A stretch of 64,000 nucleotides of DNA from Amorphophallus konjac (lineage: Eukaryota; Streptophyta; Magnoliopsida; Alismatales; Araceae), in assembly GCA_022559845.1 (NCBI GenBank), contig CM040121.1, positions 346,740,243-346,804,242 of the forward strand. The letters are read 5' to 3'. A model generated the notes under the pieces. The model had not been told where the DNA came from. It worked only from the letters and a program-made list of their open reading frames with translations, and made no database searches. Numbering within the stretch: position 1 is the stretch's first letter; every line of letters begins with the position of its first letter. Position numbers and translations under genes: made by a program. Positions 45,569-56,698 of the stretch are shown here, piece by piece.

Positions 45569-46150
45569 CAACTTGCCCTTGTGTGCACCGACCTTGTCAA
45601 TCTATAGCTTCTACAGAACTTGCACCGACCGTCCTTGGCATTCTTCAAACTTACACCGACCTTATCCACAGCCTCTACATAATGTGCGCCGACTTTGTTT
45701 TTGTGGTTTTCATAATGTGCACTGACTTTGTTTTTGTGGTTTTCACAATGTGCACCGATCTTGTCATATATGCACCGACCATTGTCTTTGGGTCTTGCAC
45801 AACTTGCGCCGACCCTTTCCATTTGTGCACCGACCTGGTTGTTGGTGTTTCACAAATGTGCACCGACCTTGTGCATACTATGCACAGACCTTGTGCATAT
45901 ATGCACAGACCCTGTGCTACATGCACAGACCTTGTTCCTTATTGTTTTAAAGAACATGCACCAACCTTTCAATATTTGCACCAACCCTGCTTGTCATATA
46001 TATGCACCGACCCATAATGTACACGGATCTTGGGTACTATGCACAGACTTTGCTTCATATGCACAGACCCTGCCCAGCTAACTAGCATCGACCTTCATGT
46101 GCTTTTGTCCTAAACTAGCATCGACCTTGATTTCACATGCATCACCCTTG
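45569..46150 (+). repeat. Irregular array of TGCACCGACC words in solo LTR D
   Basis: About 25 copies of TGCACCGACCTTG-like words occur at irregular spacing. This is the reverse complement of the word in element A (GGTCGGTGCA), yet the LTR is in the same overall orientation. Variants include TGCACAGACC and GCATCGACC. Confidence 0.75.
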
Positions 46151-46776
46151 CTTGAATGGGTTTTCATGGATACACCTCTATTGCTGCAGCTCTTGGTTGA
46201 TGCCATCTTAAGCATGCTCACTGTCAGGATTTAATCTGGCTTGATAAAACATGTTCCTGATATGATTATTTCTATTGCTCCTATTTCATGAATGGTGGTT
46301 GGTTAAAGCATTATGATATTGCTATCTAACGTTCAGTGTTTTGGTTTGAATGAATTTCATTGTGCCTAGATTGGGCTTAATCCGTTTCTCATGTATTTGG
46401 GGTTTCAATAAAGCTTTAATTGTGTTCTTATTCTTGTCAGAGAAAATGTCAACTCACTGAGTCGACATTTAGTTTGTTCTGTTCTGTCTGCATTATTTTA
46501 TTAAACCAGACAGAAAGTGTCAACTCTAAGATTCGACACTTTCTGGCCTATGGGCTATTTTAGTGGCTGACAGAACACCCTGAAAAGAGTGTCGACTCTA
46601 AGAGTCGACACTTTCTTTGGTGCGTCCAGATCGTGTTTTCCGGATTGATTTCCCATTTCCTGATCCGATTGTCTTGCCTTTTTACCCAAGTACCCTTAGG
46701 GTAAAGTTGAGTATCTTAAAAGGGTTTGGCTAGGGTTTTATAAGGGCTTTGTGGTCTTTTGAACCTCGCATGTTGC

Positions 46777-46784
46777 TATATATA
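46777..46784 (+). promoter_or_regulatory. Probable TATA box of solo LTR D
   Basis: TATATATA is followed by a GA-rich leader about 80 nt later. It is conserved in position with the TATA-like boxes of LTRs A and C. The sequence is low in complexity, so confidence is limited. Confidence 0.4.
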
Positions 46785-47310
46785 TTCATGATGTGGACTT
46801 CGAAAAAGATACACACGATACACATGAGTACTAACGTTCTATCTTTCTTGCAGGAGAAGAAAGGGGAGAATGAGAGGAGTTGAGTAAAGACTCCGAGTTT
46901 TCATCTACTTCCGATCGTTTCTGGAGTTCGTGATTGAAGAAAAAGAGGAGCGGAACGAGAAGGGGAACGCGAGGACGTTCTCATCGTCGACATCCGGCTA
47001 CCCTCCGACCCGTGGCTTAGAGAAGACATTCTATAGCCCTTTCTTTCCATGGAGATTTCATTCTACATCTTGTTTGTGTCTATTGGTGTCATTAGCTTCT
47101 GGTTTACATGATTGTATTGAACATATCTTGTCTTTCCGAATTTCAACTCTGTAAGTCTATTGACCGTATGCGAACGGTCGTGTTACTTTTGTGCCGTGGG
47201 TGTTGCGGCAAGTGTGTGTGACCGTTGATCTGTGGTAGGATTGTGTAGGAGACGTTGTCTCCGTGTCTCTTGGAGCAAAAGCTCTGTGTGCTTCATTGAA
47301 GCGAGTGGAT

Positions 47311-47370
47311 CCTCACCGGTTTGGTGAGGGGTGGACGTAGGGAGCCCGTCGTGGTCCCGAACCACCTAAA
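47311..47370 (+). promoter_or_regulatory. Terminal hairpin and GAACCACCTAAA motif, solo LTR D
   Basis: CCTCACC (47311-47317) pairs with GGTGAGG (47323-47329) around a GGTTT loop. GGTGG (47330-47334) can pair with CCACC (47362-47366). The intervening GGGAGCCC can form its own small stem. Counterparts exist in A, B and C. Confidence 0.6.
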
Positions 47371-47626
47371 AAATCTGTCTCGCATCTGTGTGACTGTGGT
47401 TTGCCTTTATATATATATATATATATATATATTGTTCTTGTTGATCGTGTGAGAACAGTAAGCTTGAGAGAATTAATTTCTTTATTACTTATATTTTGTG
47501 CAATCATTTTCTGCGTTGGTAGTTATCTCAACTCGCTATGTTAAAATTTAAAAACTACCACTGCACTTGGGGGGACATTTTAACCCCCCCTTCTTGTCCA
47601 TTCGAGAACCTTGGGACAACACTATT

Positions 47627-47781
47627 GCTTCCTCATTTACCATTCATGTCCCACAGGAATCCCTATGTGTGATAAACATGCCACGTCGATCTACAAACCT
47701 CCTTGTTTTGGCATTTAACCCATGCCGATGAATAAACCTACCTTTGATTTTCGTCACTATAGGTGAAGTCGATGAACAAAC
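47627..47781 (+). other. Element E remnant between solo LTR D and element F
   Basis: It contains a decayed copy of the 123-bp repeat core (GGCATTTAACCCATGCCGATG at about 47714). It joins the left flank of D in sequence type, which confirms that D lies inside element E. Confidence 0.7.
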
Positions 47782-48243
47782 TGTTGGAATGGATGAACAA
47801 TAAGATCTAGAGGGGGGGTGAATACATCTACCCCAAAATTCGCATAAATAAGCCGGTCAAATGCGGAATTAAAAGACTTAGCCAACCACTACCAATTCAG
47901 ACCACTGAGATGACTGGACAAGAGATCTAGTACGATGTAAGAGAAGAAATGATCAACAGAGAACCAAAAATGATAACAGAATTAATTTGCAGATAGATGA
48001 GATGCAAACAGGCTGTACAAGAGGTACAAGACGGAGGTGAGACTCAATGAGTCTACTCACGTAAGAAGGCTACCTTTCAGATAGGCCTAACCTATCCTTC
48101 TGGTAACTTCTTTTTATATACCTCTTCACACAGTCAGTAGTTATAAGCAGTAGAAATTAGATCTAACAGAATGTAAGAGATGATCGGCGAAGTAGATGGA
48201 AGATGTCGGCACATAGACAATCACACACGAAACACCAGAAGTA
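47782..48243 (-). repeat. Element F: minus-strand copia LTR end (partial)
   Basis: On the minus strand this ends GTATTCACCCCCCCTCTAG...CATTCCAACA, the C-rich terminus typical of SIRE-like and related copia LTRs (compare CACCCCCCTCTG near the end of LTRs A and C). The part toward the LTR start is missing, apparently because H interrupts it. No GAACCACC motif is visible, so it is a different family from A-D. No interior is seen. Confidence 0.6.
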
Positions 48244-48932
48244 TGACGACCCAGACTCCGGATACCGGGTAAACCTGATACCACTTGGAACCTGCGAAGC
48301 CTCCCAAGAGTGGTAAAGCTCCGAAGGGATAAAAGGTGTGTGTGGATTACATTGAAGTGCCAGGTAAAGTAGTAAGTAATTAATATATCAATGATCAGGT
48401 TTGCTAAAGTAGTAGAAATAATATTACATTTTTTGATTAACAATTTAAATTATAGAGTCTGGTCCATATAAAGACAAGTACAATCCAATAGAAAGGGAAA
48501 CGTACCCTCAACTCGGGGGAAACCCGACGCAGGCAACACTGGCAACTACGATCTGACGGACCATGCCATGAACCACGAGGAAGAAGAACAACCACACCTG
48601 AAAAGTAGGGGTGAGCCTCATGTCACTGGCTCAGTAGGGGTCCCACAGATTCGCACTGGAAACAACGCAGTAACACGCAAGATAACAGAGCTAAACAGTA
48701 AAGAAGGAACATAAGTAACAGCAGTACTAAACTACAACATTAAAGCTGTAAAAGCAGGAGTAAGAACAGCTAAAGGAAAGAGTAAAGCCTTAAGGGACAA
48801 AAACATGGCTGTCGAACGAATCTCAGCTCTCTAAGCTACTCCGAACAACAACAGAAAGGTGAACCCCGATCTCACAAAGTCGGGCGTTACCGATCCGTCG
48901 ACAAAGCACTAGCTCCAAAGCATTGGGTTCGA
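48244..48932 (-). repeat. Element H: minus-strand gypsy LTR, 3' part only
   Basis: On the plus strand it starts TGACGACCCAGAC, the reverse complement of an LTR end. Read on the minus strand it contains CTACTGAGCCAGTGAC...CCCCTACTTTTCAG|GTGTGG (about 48594-48639), matching the acceptor-like block of the Tekay LTRs. The remainder is missing where element B begins. No coding sequence is seen. Confidence 0.6.
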
Positions 48933-50067
48933 TGCGCTCCCTCTTTGTCCTTGGTGATGGTTTTGATGATAAAAATATATTGTGTGCAAGCATTGTGAAG
49001 ATGCTCATTGATCATTTTGGAGTGATGGTGCTCACTGTTGTTATCTTGTTTTGTAGGTATGAAATGCATGTTGAATAATGCTTTCATTTGCTTGGACTTG
49101 TGTGGTCTGAAGAGTTCTCAGTTGTTCATGATTGAAACAAATGATGGACATCGTTTTGGGAGTCAAATGAATGCACGAATAAGCTTCTTGCTATCCATAA
49201 TTCGAAAATCAGGTTTTTGGCCTTAGTGTTTTGAGCCAGAAAGTTGACTAAATAAATCCATGTGGATCTTGATGAAATGGTTTTTCATGCTATTTTCAAA
49301 TGGGTTTATTAAAAGGCCATATCTGTTTGAGTTTCACACATCCTTGAGAATGACTATGCTTTTCTAAGTGAAGTCATGCACTTTGTTAATAGGGTTTGAA
49401 TGTATCTCATGCATGCTCCTCTTAATTGTCATGAGGTTATCTTGTGGAGGAATTGCTTTGAAGTTAGTTCTTCAAATACCTTGGTTAATATTGACATGCT
49501 TCTGAATTTTCAGATTGTGCAGGTTCATAGTGCCCACATTATGATGGATCCAAAGTAAGTTTATTTTGGATCTATGATGATATTCTGCTCATCTTGATTT
49601 GGGAAATATTGGTTTTCAGGTGCCTTCATGCATATCCTAAATGGGGTTTTTGATGTGGCTTTTTGCCTAACATGCTTTCTATAATTCTTGGTTATCCAAG
49701 TTTGTTTGGTGTTCTTAAGACCCTCCAACCATGCTATCGAACTTGGCCAAATCATGTTTTCAAATGGGGTTAACGAGGCTTTCAAAGAACTGAACATAAG
49801 GGCTTGATTCTTTGTTGAAGTTTGGGTGGCTTGACAGTGCTTATTATGCTATATTTCAAATATTTGAAATTCAAGTATGCTTAACACTTTCATTGGTTTT
49901 TGGTGTAATGAGGTTTAATGCTTGCCAATACCTTGTTTCATTTTGTTAAGTCTGTGGTCATGGGTCGACCCCAAGGGTCGACCCCTGGGAGTTGGATTTT
50001 TCAATCCAGCACGGGTTCTTAACCGGCAGGTGCGAGGGTCGACCCCTGGGTGTTGATGTTCTCACAC

Positions 50068-50870
50068 CACTTGCACCGACAGCATTGGCACTTGCACCGA
50101 CTGTGCGTGCCTTCTTTATACACTTGCACCGACCTGTTCCTTGGGTCTTTCATAATGTGCACCGAGCTATCTTTCCCTTTTCACAGTAGTCGCACCGACC
50201 CTATCTACATTGTTTGCACCGACCCCATCCTATTACTGGATACAAACTTGCACCGAGTTTCACTAAGTCTAAATAACCTTGCATCGACCTTAGTGCTGCA
50301 TGCACCGACAGTCAATTGGCAAGTTTCAAAACTTGTACCAACCACATCTTGCATTTGCACTGTGCACATAGTAAAATTGCATCGACCTTGGCATATGCAC
50401 TAGGTTTGTTCATGTTTATAAATCTTTGCACCGACCATGGCCATATCTTCTTCACAATATGCACAGACCTTATCCATAGGCTTTACAGAACTTGCACCAA
50501 CCCAACATTGCATCGACCCAATCTATAGGTCCTACATTGAGTGCACCGACCTCATCTTCTATAGTCTCTGCACCGACCTTGTTAATACCTTGCACATACA
50601 TTGTGCATGCCTTGCACCGACCCTGTCTATAGGCTTCAAAGAGTGTGCACCGACTTTTGTCTTCGTGCTTTACTAATGTGCACGGACCTTAAGAACTTGC
50701 ACCGACCCTTTCATATCCTTAGCCTTTACAATATGTGCAACGAGCCATAGCCTGTACAAAATGTGCACCGACACTCTTTGTGCACTGACCTGGTCTTTGC
50801 TTTACACACATGCACCGACCCTGCCTTTTTCATATGCATCGACCATGGGATAATTTACACAGACCTTAGC
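50068..50870 (+). repeat. Irregular array of TGCACCGACC words in element B LTR
   Basis: About 30 copies or variants (TTGCACCGACC, TGCATCGACC, TGCACAGACC) occur at irregular spacings, in the same orientation as in solo LTR D and opposite to A and C. Confidence 0.75.
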
Positions 50871-51652
50871 CTGTGTATTTGTCTTTCTGTGTGTTGGCAG
50901 GCTTCTGGGCTGTTTGGATCATGTTTTCCAGATTGGTTTCGAATGACCCATTTTGTAGATTCGATTGAATTAATGTTTTACCAAATTTCCTTTATGGTTT
51001 CACCCATATATTAGGTGTGTATTTGAAGGCTTTTTACAAGGGCTTTGTGGTCTTTTGTTCTTTATTCTAGCCCCATTTATATCATGTGATCTCCATCGAA
51101 GGAGATATCCCTTTGCGCTAATCGTCTTCTACTCTTGCAGGAAAAGGAAGAAAAGGGTGGCCACATGGTGGAGAGGAGAGGGTTTTGCAAGATCTATCAG
51201 TTCGTGATGTCTGGAGGTGCGATTGGAGCTTGAATCTGAAGGAACATATCTTGGATCCTCAAGGAGGACGACCGATTGCTCCATCCAGCTACGAATTCAA
51301 CTCCCTCCGACCAGTGGTTCAAGAAAAACATTCTAATGGCCATTTATCAACAAGGGGGAAACCTTCTATATCTGTCACCCTTCTGCTTATGTTTGTTTTC
51401 TTGATCTACATCCTACAGTGAGCATTTATTGACTATATTTGTATTTTTCTGAACATCGGAAGATTTGTGTGGTGTACGGAGTTGTGTCTCCGTGTGAGGA
51501 TTTAGTGCGGGGTGAGTTCCCCGAGTGTGTGTGGTGTACTGCGGTGGCAGCATCTTGGGGCCAGGTCTCGTGTGTGTGTCTTGCTGCAGAGGCAGCGTGT
51601 GTGGTGTGAGGTTCGTCCCCGTGGTTGCTACTTTGGTAGCGTGTTAGTGAAG

Positions 51653-51713
51653 CCTCACCGGGTTCGGTGAGGGGTGGACGTCGGGAGCCCGTCGTGGTCT
51701 CGAACCACCTAAA
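51653..51713 (+). promoter_or_regulatory. Terminal hairpin and GAACCACCTAAA motif, element B LTR
   Basis: CCTCACCG (51653-51660) and CGGTGAGG (51665-51672) form a perfect 8-bp stem with a GGTT loop. GGTGG (51673-51677) can pair with CCACC (51705-51709). CGGG/CCCG forms an inner stem. Confidence 0.65.
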
Positions 51714-52050
51714 AATCTTCATGTTATCTGTGGCATGCCTGTGTGATTGTCCTTCTCTCCTATCTTCATGCACAGGCTATCTTATAGATTATTATTCACT
51801 ACACCATCACACATCGCTACATCTGCTATTCGTGTTTGGCTTAGCATTAATCATTCAGTGCATAGTTTATTCAAGTGAGATCGGAAAGATTGAGTGAACC
51901 CAAATCTCACTTCAGTTTAGTTTAAGCTATTTTACGCTGTTTATGTTGATTCTGCTGTAATTAGTTTAAAAGGTTTTTAAAATCTACCATCTCGGCAAGG
52001 GGACAATTCAACCTCCCCTTCTTGTCCGCCATCTAGTTTGGGCCAACAAT

Positions 52051-52063
52051 TGGTATCAGCGCC
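52051..52063 (+). other. Primer binding site of element B, one-base variant
   Basis: TGGTATCAGCGCC lies 2 nt after the 5' LTR. It differs from the usual TGGTATCAGAGCC at one base (C for A). Confidence 0.75.
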
Positions 52064-52117
52064 TAGTTTCTGATTTTTATTCAGCGAACCTCACGGTCTA
52101 GGAGAAAAGATCATTTC

Positions 52118-53690
52118 ATGATGGCTGATGTGAATGGTTTTGATTATGCTTTATGGCTTGGAAAAATCTGTGTTTGGATATCTGGTATTGATCCGAAGCT
52201 TATGAGATTAATCACTCATGGTCCTCACGTTTTACCCAAAAATGAGTTAACATGGACTGATGAACATAAGAGAATGAATTCTGATAACATATTTGTTTTG
52301 AATGTTCTTAAGGCTGCCTTGGACTCTAATAATTTTTCATTTGTTTCCTCTTATAGGTCAGCAAAAGAAATTTGGGATGAGCTAATCGAAGCTCAAAAAG
52401 AAAATAGTGTTGATGAGTGTCTCGCAGCAAACAACGGCGATGAACGTCAAAGCGAGGAAAGTTCTGAGGTAAACTCTGACTCCGATGAGGGAGATGAGCT
52501 TAGCTATGATAGTTAATGAATGCTTATGATGAGTTTTTTGATAGATATAAAACATTAAAATCTGAAAATAGAAAATTGAAAAAGAAAATTGAATGCTCTC
52601 ATGCTAATAATTTCTCTTGTGGAAAATGTGCTGAATTTGAAAAATTAAGGAAGTCTTCCATGCTTGAGGTTGATAGCTGTAAAGAAACTATTTCCATTCT
52701 GAAAACTGAAAATGAAACCTTAATGGCTAAAATTTCAGAACTTGAAAAGATTGAAAAAGAACCTAGAAGTAAATTGAACTGTTCGGATAGTGATCAGATT
52801 TTGCTAAATGAACTTGTGCAAAATGACAAACTTGCTAAGGAGAATGAAGAGTTGAAGCATTTAAACATAGCTATATCTGAAAAATTGCTTACTCTTGAAA
52901 AAGGAAAACATGTGGTTGTTGATAATTCTGAAAATCTTCATGCTCTAGAACAAGAGGTTGCTAGCTGTAAGTCTGTCAACTCTCTTTTGAATGAGAAATT
53001 TACATCATGTGAAGACGAGATTGCTAGTTCTGAATTACATATCTTATTCTTAGAAATGAAATCAAAAAGTTCAATGAATTCTTGCCCACATATGCAGAAC
53101 CAAATCAAAAATCGAAAAATAATTATGGTTTTTCTAGTGTGTGTGCCATCTGTTCACATGACAAACACTTTTACGCAACTAAAAGAAGGAATGTCTCCTG
53201 TTACTATTGTGACAAATTTGGCCATGATAAGTATGACTGCTTTTTGATGAAATTCGATGATAATGAGGTATTGAAGTCAAGAATGGAAATTGTTGATGAT
53301 TCTAAAAATCATGAAAAACCTATGAAGAAAAACTTCAATACTCATTGCTATTACTGTGGATTGCATGGACATGTCTTTGAAAATTGTTTTACCAAGAAAA
53401 GAGATGATGAGTTATCCGTTAAAAGAAACTCTTCATGGTGCTTTCATTGTGGTGAAATTGGACATATAATGAATGATTGTTATGTAATGAAAAATGATGA
53501 AGATTGGTCCATGAAAAGAAAATATTTTTGTTGCTTTTATTGTGGTGAGAATAGTCATTCCATGGATGATTATTCTACAATGAGAAATGATGGCGATTGG
53601 TGTTCTAGGAAATATAAGAATACATTTGCTCATACTAGAACTAACCCCTCGGGACCCAAGATGGCTTGGGTATCCAAAACTTCGAAATGA
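52118..53690 (+). pseudogene. Element B gag: UBN2-like region, coiled coil, four zinc knuckles
   Basis: This is a copia-type gag in three frames. 52118-52516 has the N-terminal gag fold (YALWLGKICVWISGIDPKL, WTDEHKRM, a RSAKEIWDELIEAQ block) and an acidic end. 52516-53247 has NAYDEFFDRYKTLKSENRKL and a long heptad-rich coiled coil. 53082-53690 has the knuckles CYYCDKFGHDKYDC, CYYCGLHGHVFENC, CFHCGEIGHIMNDC and a degenerate CFYCGENSHSMDDY, then AWVSKTSK and stop. Frameshifts lie near 52510 and 53070. The stop/ATG overlap at 52514-52518 is due to the first one and is not a natural start. Element C has the same domains in one frame. Confidence 0.85.
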
Positions 53691-53708
53691 GAAATCTATT
53701 TTACAGGG

Positions 53709-53756
53709 GTGCCTTGAGGCCAAGGAATGTTGATAAATAAAAACTTCTCAAGGCGA
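53709..53756 (+). promoter_or_regulatory. Post-gag stem-loop of element B
   Basis: GCCTTGAG (53711-53718) pairs perfectly with CTCAAGGC (53747-53754), 20 nt after the gag stop and after a TTTTACAG|GG site. Position and loop size match the hairpins of A and C, but the stem sequence differs on both sides. A competing local hairpin, CCTTG (53712-53716) with CAAGG (53721-53725), is also possible. Confidence 0.6.
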
Positions 53757-53847
53757 GAAAGAAAATGGTTTCAATTTGAACTTTTTTATGCTTATGTTCA
53801 CTTGGGTGCACCGAACAACGCCTGCATGGGAAGTTCGCAGTTAGGGT

Positions 53848-55289
53848 TTGGCATCTAAGGTGGCGGCTCCGGTGATTACCGGCGGGGCTGCCCCGCCGGC
53901 AGAGCCCGCGCTGCATGTGGACCATGCTACCAGGGATGGTAGGTCCTTTGCTCAAGTCCTTGCATCTTCTCTGGTAATCCCTCAAGTGGATATCGACGTC
54001 CATCCGCCTGCATCGACCGATAGAGGAGAGCCGGAATGCTTCTTTTCCAAGGAGGAGATCGACGCCTCTCTCGTCCCGTTCAGATTTGCAGTGGTCGCCA
54101 AAACCGCTTATGGGAGACCTGGCTTCCCTGAAATCCGATCACACTTGATGCAAAGGTGCGGCTTGAAAGAATCTTTTGTCATCAGTGCGCTTGATAACAT
54201 TCACCTTCTGCTCCGGTTTCAATCAGAAGATGACTACCTTCGCGTGTTATTACGTGAGTTTCTATATGTTCAAGGTAGGTTATTCAGATTCTTTAAATGG
54301 ACTCCCATGTTTCGCTCGGATGAGGAACCAGCGTTCAGCCCGGTATGGATAGAATTCCCCAACCTCCCTGTGAATCTTTATCAGAAAAAGTTTTTAATGT
54401 CTATCGCAGAGGACCTGTTCTACAAGTTGCGCATGCATCTGAATTTCTTGTTAATACTAAGGCGACTAAGGTTTGTATTGAGTTGCAGCTCCTTAGTAGT
54501 AGACTAGAACGGATTTGGATTGGCATGGGACAGGATCTTGGAGGCTTCTAGCTGGAGATAAAATATCTCAATGTTCCTTTATACTACATGAATTGCAAAT
54601 GGCAAGGTCACGAGCAGGAAGCATGTAGAGTTAAGTCCAAGTCGGACGTTGGACGTGGAAAGCAACTTATGAAGAATTCAAGAAATGATATGGTCGAGGA
54701 AGCATCAGAAGGGCAAAAACCAAGACAGCCAGCAGGCCGTGGGGCTCGACCAACGCAGTGGAAAGAATCAAATAATGCTAATGCCCACAGGGGTATTGAT
54801 ATTGATGGTCCAATAGCCCCACAACAACCTACTATTAGCCAATTACATCAGTGTTCCAATGATGCTATCACTGCTAAGGCTTCTGAACCTCAACACTCTG
54901 ATAGACTTCCCAATTCTATGCAGCCACAAGCTTTGGAGTGTGAACCTAGTCTTCATCATGAGGAACCCCATGGGGTGGTGCCAGATGAACCAATTACTTT
55001 ACCTCCCGGGGAGGTTCTAGATGAACCATTACTCCAGATGTCCAAGTTGACTGATCGAGATGAGCCTCACACAAATACTGACACAGAGGTTCTTCACAAA
55101 AAACAAGGCTCTGTAAATGTTGGAACTAAACTACCAGGTATTGTTACCATGACTATAGCAGCAAAGGATAATCACTTCATGCCTCTTTGTAATCTTAGTC
55201 ATGCAGAACTTCCACAATCTACTGTGGATGGGGTTCTAACAAGAGCTCGTGCTCGCTCGGTGGATGGGGCTGGTACTTCATTATCCTAA
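53848..55289 (+). pseudogene. LINE ORF1 (DUF4283 domain, zinc-knuckle remnant)
   Basis: This is an RNA-binding, gag-like protein of plant L1 elements. The first frame (to 54507) holds the DUF4283 region: FAQVLASS, an LVPFRFAVVAKTAYGRP block, LLRFQSEDDYLRVLLRE and FFKWTPMFRSDEEPAFSPVW. A frameshift near 54412 moves the homology to another frame, with IWIGMGQ and then TAG at 54549. A knuckle remnant NCKWQGHEQEAC follows, its first Cys lost. The C-terminal half (54588-55289) is Pro/Ser/Glu-rich without domains. No ATG begins the first frame (an in-frame stop is at 53842), so the start is lost or shifted. Confidence 0.8.
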
Positions 55290-55735
55290 TGGATTCCGCT
55301 CTGTTTTGGAATATTCGAGGAATTGGGAATGGTGCCTCAAAAAGAGCATTGAAAAGACTCATTCAGAAACTGAAACTAGTTATTGTTGCTATCAGTGAGC
55401 CCAAGATTGCCTTGTCTAAAGCCTCTTCAGTAGCCAGGTACAACAAAATGGACAATGTGGTTGGTAATCAAGGTGAAGACTCTAAAATCTAGATTTTTTT
55501 GGAAAAACTCTATCTCCTTATCGGTGGTGGCTTCCTCAGATCAATGCTTAACTCTTGGTCAACTAGAGGGCGATTCCTTCACCAAATTCTTTACTTGTGT
55601 TTATGGTTCTTGTAGCAGGATTGAACGCCAAGACCTCTTCAATCACCTTATGACCTTTGGTGCCTCGGCTGATCTCCCTTGGATTATAGGAGGAGATTTT
55701 AACTGTATAACTCATTCTTCTAAAAAGAAAGGGGG
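55289..55735 (+). pseudogene. LINE ORF2, N-terminal endonuclease domain (truncated)
   Basis: ORF2 of L1 elements carries an apurinic-type endonuclease and an RT. Here only the first 150 codons remain. Motifs are LFWNIRGIGNGASKRALKRL, VAISEPK (the catalytic Glu region), VYGS and LPWIIGGDFNCI...KKKGG, which matches the GDFN motif. The start ATG overlaps the ORF1 stop as TAATG (55287-55291). A frameshift around 55455-55492 and the insertion of element C at 55736 inactivate it. Confidence 0.85.
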
Positions 55736-55976
55736 TGTGTGTTGTACTCCTGGTTTTGATGATGACAACAGTAAGATATTAGATATAGACACTTAACCTC
55801 CTAATAAATGTTTAATAGGATCAAAGGGGTTGCAGGGTGCTCAATGTGTCAACGCCACCAAATGGAAGCGTCGACGCAGCAGTGCAAACTCAAGAAAGAA
55901 GCCCCTGGGTTAATTGGTGCGTCAACGCAACGTTCAAGTGGAGTGGACGCATCAGAGCATTGATAGCTTGGGCGCA

Positions 55977-56680
55977 AAGTCTATACACCAGCTGGATCCA
56001 TTTAGTCTGTACATTGGCATATCTTCTTCAAGTCTGTACATCGGGCACCTTCTTAATGAAGTCTACACATTGATCCTAATACTCTGGTCTGTACACTGCC
56101 CGACCAGTCAAGTCTGCACAATGCCAAAGTCAGTTCAGCTCATCCCTATACATCCTTCCAAGCCTCAACTCTATACATTCGGTTCCTTGGGCAAAGTCTA
56201 CACATCGCTTAGTCTGCTCATTGCCTTCAGCCCAAGTGCTCAAAGCCAAGTCTATACAACGCCAACCCAACACATTGATCAGTTCTCCAAGTCTATACAC
56301 TACACTTCATTTCTCTAAGTCTGTACATTGTTGTTTGCACTGCAAAGTCCATACACTGGAAGCTCTTCATTTGATATCAACAAGTCTGTACACTGGGCTC
56401 AACTCTCCAAGTCTGTACAGCCTATTTGTCTTCATGTGTGAAGTCTATACAATGCATGCTCACTTAACTAACTCTATACACTCGACTGTTAGATCTTCAA
56501 CTATATACATTGGTTGAGTCTATACACTGAGATCTCATGAAGAGTTGCAAGTCTATACACTCGTTGTTAGAGACCTAGACTGCTAAGTCTATACACTCCC
56601 TCACTATGTACACACTTGCTATATTGATCTCTGAAGTCTATACAATGCTTCACGTTAACACTAAGTCTATACACTTCATT
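55977..56680 (+). repeat. Irregular array of AAGTCTATACAC words in element C LTR
   Basis: About 23 copies (AAGTCTATACAC, AAGTCTGTACAT, AACTCTATACAT and similar) occur at irregular spacing, all in one orientation. They correspond to the GTCTGTGCA words of element A with RTACA in place of RTGCA. Confidence 0.75.
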
Positions 56681-56698
56681 ATTGTTGCTGAAGGGAAC

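Larger units (their letters stand above)
45209..47621 (+). repeat. Solo LTR D, SIRE-like Ty1/copia
   Basis: The LTR is 2,413 bp, begins TGTTGGACCCC and ends TTGGGACAACA, with an exact target duplication and no interior. It contains GTGTCGACAC dyads (45521-45545 and 46448-46612), an array of TGCACCGACC words, TATATATA at 46777, a GA-rich leader, a CCTCACC/GGTGAGG hairpin at 47311-47329, and GAACCACCTAAA at 47359-47370. The last part is close to that of the element B LTR, while the first half differs. Confidence 0.9.
16552..47781 (+). mobile_element. Element E: old, multiply interrupted Tat-lineage Ty3/gypsy element
   Basis: The backbone is discontinuous: 16552-20640, 31835-39390, 42592-45208 and 47627-47781. 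Order: LTR remnant, primer site, leader, gag, protease, RT, RNase H, a second archaeal-type RNase H, integrase, then a long 3' region with 127-bp and 123-bp tandem arrays. RT motifs (FRDLNKACPKDDFP, GHEALSFMDG, FGLKNAGATYQRAM, YIDDLVVK) and dual RNase H are diagnostic of Tat (Ogre/Retand type). It hosts T2, solo LTR G and solo LTR D, and probably A and F. Many nonsense codons show that it is old. The outer ends are not defined in this window. Confidence 0.85.
48933..52048 (+). repeat. 5' LTR of element B
   Basis: About 3.1 kb, ending TTTGGGCCAACA. It contains a GGTTTTGATGATAAAA start motif, two GGGTCGACCC sites near 49972-50050, an array of TGCACCGACC words (about 50068-50870), a promoter-like stretch near 51040-51080, the terminal hairpin at 51653-51672 and GAACCACCTAAA at 51702-51713. 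The last 450 bp closely resemble solo LTR D. The first half is longer and different. Confidence 0.75.
48933..53790 (+). mobile_element. Element B: SIRE-like Ty1/copia element, left part (interrupted by a LINE)
   Basis: Visible parts are a 5' LTR, a primer site, a gag with a coiled coil and four zinc knuckles, and a post-gag stem-loop. The sequence then gives way to LINE sequence somewhere between about 53760 and 53840. The right part would lie beyond the window. The left boundary (TGCGCTCCC at 48933) is by analogy with solo LTR D and is approximate. Confidence 0.7.
53790..55735 (+). mobile_element. L1-type LINE, 5' part (interrupted by element C)
   Basis: It consists of ORF1 with a DUF4283-type domain and a degenerate knuckle, followed by ORF2 starting with an endonuclease domain. 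The left border is approximate; TTAGGGTTT at 53841-53849 resembles a plant transcript leader. The LINE lies after the post-gag region of element B and is cut at 55736 by the LTR of element C. The RT and poly(A) end are not in the window. Confidence 0.8.

Noticed and set aside
45547..46081. Overlapping plus-strand frames rich in Cys, His, Thr and Asp in solo LTR D
   Set aside because: They are translations of the TGCACCGACC word array in different frames, not protein sequence.
47409..47432. (AT)n run as a possible origin or regulatory site
   Set aside because: It is a simple microsatellite within solo LTR D with no further support.
52516..53247. Independent gene starting at 52516 with a stop/start overlap
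   Set aside because: Element C encodes the same domains in one continuous register, so the overlap in B is a frameshift within gag.
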